In this document: piece after piece, positions 14,801 to 26,800 of the stretch
How positions within the stretch are numbered: position 1 is the first letter of the stretch
Layout of the letters: the number at the start of each line of letters is the position of its first letter
Origin: Plumapathes pennacea
Taxonomy: Eukaryota > Cnidaria > Anthozoa > Antipatharia > Myriopathidae
DNA: 64,000 nucleotides
Reading direction: 5' to 3'
Assembly: GCA_964036295.1 (NCBI GenBank)
Contig: OZ038473.1
Coordinates: forward strand, 1,929,501-1,993,500
Translations under genes and position numbers: made by a program
Notes under the pieces: model-generated
What the model saw: the letters and a program-made list of their open reading frames with translations, nothing else
Database searches by the model: none
Told to the model about the DNA's origin: nothing

Positions 14801-17800
14801 GGTTAGGTGGATGCTCTCTGCGTCTGCCCCACATTCTTCAACTAAAGCTTCTTAGAATTACTGACGTGTGCGCGATAAGTAAACCCACATTCTACAACCA
14901 AGGGAGTACAAGGTCGGTGTATTTTTCATGCTTCATTACTACTAAGTATGTCCATCTGTCGGGCATAACACACGTGGGTTTCTCATCATCTGGTGCATGT
15001 CCATTGCGGTGACTCAGTATACGCTAGTATATTGGTGTCCCTTCCGGTCGTGTGTTTCAGCAGAAAAGGTTTTTCTAATCTCGAACATTCCGGGCAGGTT
15101 TGGTAAGCTGTACACTAAGTATCAAGACTGCTATATAAATATATATGTATATGCAGACCGGCTGGGACAAATGACCTTGGGGAGTTTCGTTTTGCGCCAA
15201 CAGGTGGCGGGGGCGGGAGCTGGACATAAGAAACCTTTGCGGTCAATTTTGTTTTTCATTGGTATGATATATTAGCCGTCTCCCGCCCTTGCAGGAAATA
15301 GTTTATTTAATGCCACAGAGGTTGGCACGAAACCGAACTGAGCACAGAAAGACAGCTGAGATCCTACTTACTCTTGAATATTGTATGATGGTATTGGAGG
15401 CCAGTTGAGTCAAGCTTTGCGGGCACCTCTCTGATGTATATATCCTTCGTGGTTTTGAAGAGCAAAGGCGGCATTCACCAGCGTGACCATGGTAAATGTC
15501 AATTCGGAAACGGAAAGCCACGACCACAGTATATTGCTATAAGGAGCATTATGTTAACGCCGGAGCCGTGATGAACTAACACATCACTTCGACAACTGTG
15601 GCATATTAGCTCCCTAAATACCTCGATCAGTGTCGACTCTTCAGTATTTTGTTCTACAAATATGCATATCATACCACTAGTTTTTGTTAGATAGCTTATA
15701 GCCGAGTTAATTACGCTCTTCGTCAGTACGTGATCAAACTGGATTATAATTTTTTTTTTTGAAGTGGAGTGCTAACGTTCTTGGCAAAAACCACTTAAAG
15801 AACCGTTCACTCTTGTCTGACCGAAAATTGCTCTTTCCTGTATTTAGCAGGCTTTCCGCTCATTCGTAGAGCAAACAAAGGAATGTCAAGCAATCATTAC
15901 CCACACAGCTGTATATAGTAAAGTTCACCGGATATTTAGCGTAGCAGCCGTGCGGAACGCTCACGACGTTGACCAGTTTGTATACAGTTTTTTTTTTTTT
16001 AGTATTTTAAGTCATTCGTTGTCTTGCAGGGCAACACACGTTGTTGATGCTGAAAGATCTTTTCCAGATCGTCCTACCACGCCGGATCTAAGACGAATCG
16101 AGAGCGACCTTGATCGCAAAGCGCGCCTTTTGAAATTAGAGGTAAGAAGTGCAGATCATTTACTGAAACCTGTGCGGTTGTCGCACGACAACCTAGCTGG
16201 GGAAGAGATTCGCTTCTAGAGGTTCTCAAGTGAGACTGACTGCAGATCCGGCCAGATATCTAGTCAAACTGTGGGCGTGAAACAAGTACTGCGTGTTAGT
16301 CTCGAGAAAGCGGCTAAAAGTTACTCATATATGCGCCAAGAGAGGGCACACAAGACTGAGTACCTCTTCACTTTTTGTTTCATTTACTAGTCCATCTATT
16401 AACTAATAGATATAAATATTATCTAATATACATGATTTTGGCTAATAAAGCAACACACGGTCGAATTTTGCCGTCAAACTGCTGACCACCACCACACATC
16501 CGTAGCAAGCTTGCTGCCGACGCGACAAGGCAGCAGCGGATGATCAGTCATACTCTCTTTGCCAGACTCAGTCCCGTTGGCTGATGTGACGTTCGAGTCC
16601 TGCACTTGAATTGCTGTTGTTGCTGCGCTTTGTTTTTTGAATTTAGTTTTCAGTCAACTCCTTTTAAGACGGACATCTGGTAGGCCAATGGTCCCTGCCA
16701 GTTTCGTCAGTCATTTACTCCAACTAAACTCTCTCTAAGACAGACACCTCTCTAAAACGGACAGTTGGAACTGGTCCGAGGGTGTCCGTATTATAGACAG
16801 TAGGTCCACACTTCAGCCACTAAACGGTTGCCTTGCATTTTGGTGCAAGCCGGGCCCGGCGACCTAGAATTGCGAGATATTTTCGGTTTTAGATTGAGGC
16901 GGAAAGAGCATTGCTCTCTCTCCAACGGCTCATCAGCGGAGAAAGGTTGCTTGTTTATTCACGACTCAATATAAGGAAAAAAATAAAGAGGTCTGTTTGT
17001 GTTTGTCATCACGAAAAAACTTCACGCGAGTGTGACGTACTTGCCGGGACGTCACAATGACGTTATCGGCTGACAACTCTCAGTTCGGTACTTGACACTT
17101 GGGCCGTCTCAAGCATTGTGTCAGTCTGTTAACATATGCAAAGGACGCACAAAAACAAACACCGTGCTCATTTGCATTCCAGTAAATAGCTTTGCATCTT
17201 AAATCAGTTAAAGCGGCTGCGAGGCGAAGTCAGTGTGGCGAGCAGTTAACTGTTAGCGGCCAGGCTTTTAAGTGTCTGAGAACAGAGTCAGGACCGACCG
17301 CAGAGAAAGTATCCGAAGAATGGCAGCCACTTTGGAAGAACTGATGTTACAGGAATCGAACCTGAAGCAAAAGGCAAGTTCTACTGTTGATATTCAGGCA
17401 TATCGAGGTCGTGTCGTTGTTGTTACAGAATTGCCCTGCTTCCGTTCCGATTTGCGTCTTGCGCGCGATCTGCTTGGTATACAACTGGCAGACGATCGTT
17501 TCAGCTCGACGGTTAGCTCATCCGGCCTAAGCTGCTTTGGTTGAGAGTTTCGTGAAATAGATCACTTCATCTTTAGCCGGCAAACTTCGGGCCCCCCACT
17601 CCGGTCTAGCTGCTTTGTTAAAGCCACTGCAACCAAGCACTGCCGAGGAGCTGGATAGAGTTTCATCGACACTGAACATACCTATAGTGAAGTCACATCA
17701 GTAGAACTTTCCGCTAGACACGTGTGTAGGTAAACTAGAGTCCTTTGAGGGGTTTTAGAGGCCGTGAAATTTATAACAAGGCGTCAAAAATTCTTCCAGT

Positions 17801-20800
17801 ACCTCGGTTTAAATGACAGAAATCTTTTGAGCATCTTGAGCTTATTTTTATCTCGAGTTTCGGGTACTCCCGCTGAGTGCTTTCAGATGGTGATTTGTCA
17901 CATACAAAAATACACAGGTTATCTGCATTGCAAAGTTCTGTTCGCTGTTTCGCTACAATAACATTTCTCAGTGGTGCAAATCGCAAGTCTTTGGAGAGTG
18001 TGTGAACGATCAATTAACTAATTGGTAATGAAAATGAACGAATGAATCTTGGGTAATAGTGTTGTACACGTCAATTTATTTGTCAAGGTTGAAGTTCCAT
18101 TTAAACATTGCCAGCACAGTTTCTGCGTCAGAAAGCTAGATATAATTCTAGAGCGGCATTTCCAAGCCAAGTATGGATTACCGACTAATAAGGATGTCCG
18201 TGGCTTTGAAAACAAAGCTTCAAAGCGTCGAGTACAATTAGCTTCAAGTGCCCAGCAATTTCTATTGCCCTTGGCCAAACTGTCAATGATTTTGCTGCTT
18301 AGATACCTTTGTTTAAGATTTCAAAAGAGGCTTTAGTTTTAGATGTAAACACGATGTTTGCTGTGCCTCCGCTATTTGAACTCACGGAAGCTTAGCGCGC
18401 AAGTTGGCTTTGGCTTGATGCTACCATCTTGGGCAAGTGGCAGGGGAGACTGTTTCTTTTGAAAATATCCTAAAAATACGCCAGTGCAACGTTTATTAGC
18501 TAACCACTTTAGGCCTTGACGTACAATTGTTTTTTCCGAACTATAATAAGAGGCTTTGTATAACTAGGAATGTATCAATTGACTGCCAAGTAATTATCAT
18601 AGCGGAGTTCACGGATTCCTTGATCTGTCTGTGAGTTTCGCACTTTGGAGTAACTTATGTGGTGCATGTTGCCCGCTTTTTCTGCGTTTTATCTCTTCAG
18701 TTGTTGTACAAACTGTTTTGATCAAAATTGACGCAAACACATTCTATGGAAAGCAACCAATTTTTGTGTTGTGGAACGTTGGCTATTGTCCAGATGAGAC
18801 GCACTTTAGCATATGAATGATATAACAGAGAATATATTAAAATTCATTTCTGAAAAATACTTCGGCTTAGAGCCCGGTCCAACTAGGAAGTTTAGTCGGT
18901 AATACCTCAGCATCGAGAGCAATACGACGGCTTCTTCAGTGTTTGGTAGCAGCTTGCAGACATTTCTGGTGAAAAGCGCTGTTTGAACTTCAAATGATGA
19001 AAATGTCGATATTAATGTCGTTAAAGTTACGAGTGCGATCGAAGCCTTATCCTGTCTATAAAGTATGTTGTCTGTATTAATAACACGAAAAACGAGGGCC
19101 ACACAAAAGCTGTACAACAACATGTTTTGGATGCATTCAGTGTATCGTTTCCTTTGCGGAACTCAATATTATGTATTTAAATTTTCGACCTGCTGACCTT
19201 TTACCTATTAGCCAAGTTTGTATCTGGATCGAATTTGAGATTGAGGAGCAAAATAATGGCTGTATGGACAAGATATACCAGTATATTATACACTCAGTGA
19301 ACTTGACATCGCTCGTTATATCCACGCAGTTTCTCTTGTAATTGGGAATACAGCCTTTTATAGGCCCTAAGGATGTCTTCTAACGTCGGCCTATTAAAGT
19401 TAATAGCACTAAACAAAGGTCCTTTTATTGCTTTCCCCAAACACTTAATGACACATTTTTTGCAGATGGGACTGTGCCTGTAGGCTCATTCTATCACTTC
19501 GGGCCGGCCAAAAAGAAAAGCACTTCGTAGAAAGAGGGGAAGGGGGAGGGGGGGGGACAAAGTGAGCTTAGGGGTAACTTCTTTCACGTGGTATTTTACT
19601 CCCGTTGAATCGCATTCTAGCCGACAATTTTTCGATATCTAAAAGCAATCTGGTATTCTTCATTCTTGACCTCGACAGGTTGCCCTGGGAAGTGGACGGG
19701 ATTCGAATATTGCCATCTCGTTTTTGCACCTTTTATCTGACTTTTCGTCATAATTATTCGATCTGAGAAAATATTGGTTTTGCACAGCAAGCAGAACAGA
19801 CTTCGACGACTTCGTAAGAGGTCATGTGATGTTTGAAATAAGCAACAGCCAGCAGTGGCAATAATTAAGCTAGAATTTCTGGGTCCGTATGGGGGTTATT
19901 TTTACATGTAATCTGATTGTGGGTTTCTCTGTTTGCTTTCACTTATTTGACCGCCCATCGGTGCGGTAAGGTATGCGGCTAAACCTCACTTGATCTTTCA
20001 ACCAGAATCTTTGTAATGGTGGTGTTTTTTTTTGGTTTTGTTCCTGTCTCCCCGGCCCAACGTTTGTCTTCCTGTCTGGTCATAAGTATGCGCTGTCAGC
20101 GATGACAGAAATTAACCCTAATTTGATAAATAGGTCTCATGAGTTATAACATCATCGAAGATCCTAAAATGCCACAAACTATCTCGTTGGAACATGCTGT
20201 TGTCGTTGTATGTCGGGACAACATCAGGCTTTGTGTCTGTCACATGGCAATTACCCTTTCCCTCCGCCCACCTCAATGTTGGAAAGCGGAGATATGTCTT
20301 CAACATTGTCGAGGGGGAAAGGCGGGGGCGGATTCATAAGTATCGATGAGCCGCTCAAGATAGGTGCCTCGTATAATTTTGTCTTAGATTGCAGCACAAT
20401 GTACGGTGGTCATTCGCGTTCCTTATGTGTGTGTGCGTGTTCATTGTATAAAAGAAAACACTCCGTTTGTTTGTCAATCAACAAAACCCATTATTTCAGC
20501 TAAAAACTAAATTTCATTCTGGTTCTACTTACTTGATAGACTTGCTTAATTAGACATTTCATATGGATACTCACACAGATTGCTTCCTTAATAAAAAAAA
20601 GGTGAAAAAGCTTTGGCCACTATGCACTGTCCACTGAGAAAGTTTTTGTATGATGAATGATAAATCGATACGCTGTACATGTGCATATAGACCTGCATAC
20701 GATGGCTAACTACACGTAAGCTGGCCAGTTGTAAGAGTCGAATCTGAAGCGAGAATACATGTTGTTGTAAACACTCTGTCTTTCAGTTCGAGCTTCGTAT

Positions 20801-23800
20801 CAATCTGCGTTGAGTGGCCGAGAAGTGAAAATTTATGTCGTCGAATCGATTGCGAGCATAATACTTGGTCTTGATCCAAATCGATTTCATCAGTCATCCG
20901 AGACATAGGCTCCGGCGCTCCATGTGAAGCGCATGTTCTTGTACTGTCCGCTGACCGGTCAGTTCCAAGCCGATCAGTACAAACTCTTTGTTGGAACAGA
21001 GCACTGTTTTGTTTCGTGCGGCTACAAGCTTTTGTCACGGTACAGCTTCTCTATAAAAGCTACAGGAGGGATCAAACCAGTCTTAGCATTTCGTGGACAG
21101 AATTACCCTGAAGAGTATCATTTTGAAATAGTAATATTTGCTTGAACAACTCTTGCGTGACTCGTTCCCAGGACTAAACCCGCCCACGTCATAGGCCAGC
21201 GTGACCCCATTAATGTTTCTCAAAGAAACTCTGTGTTTATAAACTGTTGGGGAGCACTTAATGGAAAAAACTTGCTAGTGAGCAATTGCTTTTCAAAAGT
21301 TACGGCAGCACACGTGCTTTGATGATTGTAACCGGTAAAGTGCCAACGAACATAGACGGTAAGCATATTATTAGACAGATCGCTATAAATTGTTCATTTC
21401 ATTGACATATTTTAGAGCAAAATCGCCCTGGGGCAACTCAGTGACCTATCGGTAGAGTTTTTTGCGAGTCTGGCTTTAATATTTCTTCGACTGACTTCGA
21501 AAATGAAGAACGTGGACTTCTTTAGCTTAACTGCAAGGCTGGAGAAAGCGTTGGTTCACTGAAAATTGGCAATAGACGCGACATTTCTTGTATAATCACA
21601 TGACGACGAAGATGCCGTGCGAGCACATTTCTTCTAAGACATACCACAGCATTCCAAGGTCTTATCAGTGACTGTCAACGCTTTTCTTCATATGCTACGG
21701 AAACATTTTTATCTTGTAGCCATGCCAGGAGCCGTCAAATATACGTCGTGTTTTTTTGTTTAACACAAGCCCTGAGGCGAAGTGTCGCTTGCTTGCTAAT
21801 CTATGAAAACATTAGCACCTTGTGTGATGGCTTTTTGCTACCATGTGATTGATGTTGATCACTTCTCGTCGGTGTAGTGTTTACAAATGTTATCTCATTT
21901 TGGGTTCCATTTTACTTTCCGTGCAAGCATTTTCGTTTGATTGCGGTTAAACGAGACTATAATTCAGTTATAGCCAATAATAAGATAAACATGCAACGCT
22001 GTATAAAATGTTACTCCTGAATGCTGTTATTTTGCTTGATCATTTTGTTCTGCTCGTGAAGCCCAGTTTTGCAATGAAAGCTTTTGCTGCGGTTACCGAC
22101 TGCGCCATGGCGACGACGAAGTGTGTTTAAGCGAGGACGGCTTATCGCATTTTTTCGGATTACGGACCATTGCGCTTTGAAGAAAATAAAAGGACGACAT
22201 GCTGGCGCCTCGCTTGGACTCACTACCAAGGAAAAAGATTAAAATGGAAAATAGTGGAGGTCATCTTTAAAATGATTTACAGTACGTTAAATGTTCATTG
22301 ATTTCTATTTTCTTGAAAGGGCCTGTTATTTAACGTGTGACAAGTCTTGGCAATTTAATATATGCTAATCATTTTCCATTACTTGGCACTTGGCTTCTTG
22401 ACATAAGTGTCGAGCACCGATGGATGCCAAGGTTATGCTCTTTCACTATCCTTGCGTGAAGGCACGAGCCAAGTATACCGGAAATTATATCGAGCTGCTA
22501 TTTAACTGGATATTATTCATTCATTTATTCATTCATTCATTCATTCACTTCGGGTTAATCCTTTCACTCCCAAGCTCAAAGTACAGATTCTCCCAACCTT
22601 TTAAGAATATAGTATATTAGCGGTGTAGTGGGAATCGACAGCTAAATCAACTTTCACCTGAGCAAAATATATGACTCTTGGGAGTGAAAGGGTTAATATT
22701 TGGCGCGATACTAACGTCAGTAAAAGATGAAAAATAGGGTAAATATTTAGATGCTCGCTCACAGTCAAATTACGCGCTCCAACTGATAATTATACTGATT
22801 CTCGCCGATCAAAACCGTTTTGAATCAAGTATTGTCCCTTTTTCCTTATCCATGTGGATCACCTTTTTTTGGCTCAATGACAAAGCCGTTTTGTTCACAA
22901 CATTTAGCATAATCCACATAAACCTTTTAACCCTTCCAATTCTAAACTCGAAATGCAAATTTTCTCTACCTTTGAAGAAAGCGTATGAGTGATGTACTTA
23001 GAATTGATACGCCTGTGAGTGTTTCTTTTGGAGGCCAAGTTCTCCTTACTGTATGATATATTTCTGGTGAGAAACTAAAGGAGAAAATTGAAGTTGAGAT
23101 TTGGCGCGCGTTGAGTTGCGCTAAGGAGTCACGTGTTTCCGCCGTGCGGTCACCTCATTTTTTGTCAGCGGTAATTACCAAAAATCCAATACCTGAACTA
23201 AACTATATATAGAGATTACTTCATGGAAAGTGCGCGCGTACGGTTTTTATTCACGAGTTGTGAAGTATCATAAAACGAACGAGCGAGGCTTTGCGAGCGA
23301 GTGAGTTTTATGATACGAAACAACGAGTGAATAAAAACTGTACAAAGCACTTTCCATGATGTTTTCTGTTTATTATATACATACTGAGACATTTATCATT
23401 CTGGCATAACTTTTTATTCAAACAATTCCAAAATAATAAAATAGAAAAATAGTTCACAATGGAAGCGTCATGATCTTACAAACAGTATTAGCGAAGTAAA
23501 AATGAAATACTTAACATCATAAAGATTACTCCAAATCTGAATCTCCGCTCCAAGTCGCTTCGGCAGGACCAGGAAACCCTTTAACAGTAGTTGTGATTGG
23601 ACGAACGATTTTTTTCACGTGTGAAAAGCGTCGTTCGCGGCCTCTCATTGGCTAGAACTCATTTGCGTACGAAATTTTACGATATGGCTTTTTCGTGAGT
23701 ATGTCTCAGTATGTATATAATAAATTATTTTATTGCATTTTCTATAAATTAAGTTGTGCTCAAGAAAAACGATGCCTTTTTAAAACTGCCGAGCTGTGTG

Positions 23801-26800
23801 GCTTCATTCAACCCTTAACTAGTCCCTCTTTATCTTGCAGTTGGAATCAACAAAAAAGATAGACGAGCGACGAAGGATTCGTAAAGAGCTTCGCGAACTG
23901 AAGGAACAAAAAGAGAAGTTGCTCGATGAAAATGGAAATGAACGACCTCCACCAACCGTGGCCTCCAAGTTTGTGATGCGAGTTGGAAGCACAAAACGAG
24001 CAGAACCTGACAGTGTTAGACATCACAGAGACCGCAGCCCAGCGAGGAAGGAGAACATCGAGCCGGAAAAACCCAAGAATACCCGCAGTACATTCAGTTT
24101 TAAGCTTGCATCCAACGAAGAGAAAGAAGAAAGCAAACCCGCTCCTTCTTATAACCTAAGGTCCCAAAGAAACACCGAGAAGTCGGAGCTCGAGGCAGCT
24201 CCTGTAGAGGAAAAGCGACCCCGCCGGAACCGCGAAGGAGAGAGAAGTGGGCCGAGTGTCGCCCGCGAGGAACAGCCAGAGCCAGCGGTGCAAGCGCCAA
24301 AGCGCATGACCCGTCGGGCATCACTGGCGGAATTGTTTAAAATCGACAAAGAAGGGACTAAACCGAGCACAGCTCCAGCCAACGTTGCCCCCGAGGTTCC
24401 TGTTACCGCTGTCCCGGCCGCACAGAAGAGAATGTATGCCGAGACGAAACAGGATGCCCAGACTAAAACTGGACTGCTTCAGAATCTCACCAAACTCCGC
24501 TCACGGAGGAGATCCGTGCGGGAGATAGAACGGAAGGAAGAGCTGGAGGGACTTATGTACGTGAAGACGGGAGACTCTGTCAAACTGGTCAGCACTTCCA
24601 AAGGCGACGAAGAGGCAAGTATCCACACGCAGATTCTCCCAATCTTCTTTGTACAAAAATGTATGAGTAGTGTTAGGAGAATTGCTAGTCTGAACACCTC
24701 AAACCTGATCAATAGATCACTTATGATTTTCTCCACACTCAACTGCATTTGGCAGCCTAATGATTACAGGAGAAGTTTGCGTCCGATCATTCATGGGCAG
24801 GAGTGGATGAAGCATTGATGTCATGATCTGTTTTGGCCTATTTGAAATATGCGCTTTCATGCGCTTGTTTGCGCATGCGCGTCCAGTTTGTATAACAATA
24901 GTTTGTACTTCAAAGTTGTTGGGCCGTGCTAGGTGTGTTACGATTTCCACTTCGTTGCCCTTGTAAATGCTCTTGATTCGCGGCATGCTTATATAGGATC
25001 ACCAAACTATTTGTTACATTTCAGTTTTTTAAATTGTAACTATGCCAGATTATGCTAATTTGTGTGTATCTAAATTAGGCCAAGGAGCAGCGACGAGTTC
25101 GCCGGGTTTCCCGGAGGGAACTTAATGAGAAGCTGGTGATTGACAGCCGAACAATCGCTGAGAAATCAGAAGATTTGCCGTCCATCGAAGAGAGCCCCAG
25201 GTCGCCAGCCGCGAAGAAGAGTTTCACTTTTGACAAGAAGGACGAGCCAGTGAGAAATGTGAACAATGGAACAGCGAACGGGTAACTATTCACAACAACC
25301 ACAACAACAGCAACAACAACAACATAGGGAAGTAACTGATACAAAAGGACTTTTCGAGTCTGTTTTGCGACTTAGATTTTGATTCCTCTCATGGTCGACA
25401 GGATGTATGGTTCGCGTAGAGAAGAACCACCGCGTGTTAACCAAGGATGGCAACCGCCTCCCAGTGAGCGACCTGGTCCAAAAATTTGGTCGCCACCAAG
25501 GGCACACGAACCTCCGCCACACACAAGGCAACCGGTCAGCAGACCCGGCTCGTTTTTGCCGGAAAGAAAACCCGAGGTAAGGAGAGAGAGTGTAATAGTG
25601 TACTTTGCTGTACGTAAAGACTTTGCTCGACATGAAAAGTACCGTGTTGATGTGCATATCGGTTCGACGACATAATCCAGCAATGGAGACAGAAAGAAAG
25701 CAAGTAACAAGCTGAAAAATCGACAGCAATAAGTTGTAGCAGCAGCGAGAGCAGTAACAATGGACAACTACAGTATCAGTAACGGCTACAGCAATATGAC
25801 AACTATAACTGCAGCAACAGCAGCCAAAAGTTGCAGCAGCAGTAAATGCAACAGTAGAACGAACAGTAACATCAAAGTTTAGAATATATACACGGCCCCA
25901 CCAGTAGCAAGCTGAAAACACACACGGTGTATATTGAAAGAAAGGTGCCCTTTTATATTGCTGTAGTAATAGCACTTGAGGCCCAACGTGAGTCTTTTGT
26001 TCACTTCCACGTTGGAACTGACAGTGACACCTTATCATCTCTCTGTAGGCTTCGAAGGCAGATAAACCATCGTTTGGTGGGGGCTCAGTGAAGGACCGCA
26101 TGGCCTTCTTCCGTCAAGCGGCTGAAGCCGAAAAGAAGGCCAAAGCTACGCAGTACAAACCTAAAATACCGTCCACACGCACGGCACCGAGTTCACCAAT
26201 GGCACCGAGTTCACCAATGGCACCGAGTTCACCAATGGCACCAAGTTCATCAACGTCCCCTTCATCTCCTGGGAACAACAATAGTTTACCTGCGAAAACA
26301 ACCACTCCACCATCTCCCGACGGAAGCACTAAGGAAAGGGTGTCACTAAAAAAGGCCCCGGATCCATCTAGACAGTAAGTAAAATCACTCCCAAGAGCGA
26401 TCAACTTCAATTTGCTCCTTCAGTTGATCATGTGCGCATGCTCAAAGATATGTCCCGGCATTCTTCGCAGACCTAGAGAACTAAAGAAGAAACCGGCTCT
26501 GAAGCGCCAGATGTCTGTGTCTTCCATGATACTCGAGTGGTGCAAGGATGTCACCAGGGAGTACAAGGTGCGTTCTCAATGGGGGAGGGGTAAGGGAAAT
26601 GTGTTGATGCATCTAGTGTGACATCATCTTTGCAAACACGTGTGAATTTTCGAATCTCTAACACTGCTAAAAGTAAGTTCAGAAAAGTTTGCAGTTCTAG
26701 GTAATGCCTGATTAGTATAATTGCACAGGAATTCTACCGGGCATAAATTCAGTTTTCTCTTTCAGTTTCTCGCCCAGTATGGAGAACTTGTCATTTGATA

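Larger units (their letters stand above)
17374..23840 (+). other. Large 5' intron of the smoothelin-like gene
   Basis: A 6467-bp GC-AG intron (AAG|GCAAGT to TTGCAG). The open frames in it are short and read as chance. It contains a (TTCA)n tract near 22516-22549, a TTAA-flanked MITE (22555-22695), the left copy of a 220-bp inverted intronic repeat (22820-23039) and a foldback at 23228-23368. The part between 17544 and 22500 shows nothing I can name. Confidence 0.6.

Noticed and set aside
16588-16606. tRNA B-box-like string (GTTCGAGTCC)
   Set aside because: No A box at a proper distance and no cloverleaf arms could be paired.
24615-24818. Continuation of the smoothelin-like exon to a stop at 24818
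   Set aside because: The protein character is lost after GDEE, and a GC donor at 24615 joins in phase to a continuing coil at 25079.
25286-26101. 271-residue Cys-rich minus-strand frame
   Set aside because: It is antisense to smoothelin exons and intronic CAG/CAA repeats; poly-Cys and poly-Val runs come from the trinucleotide repeats.
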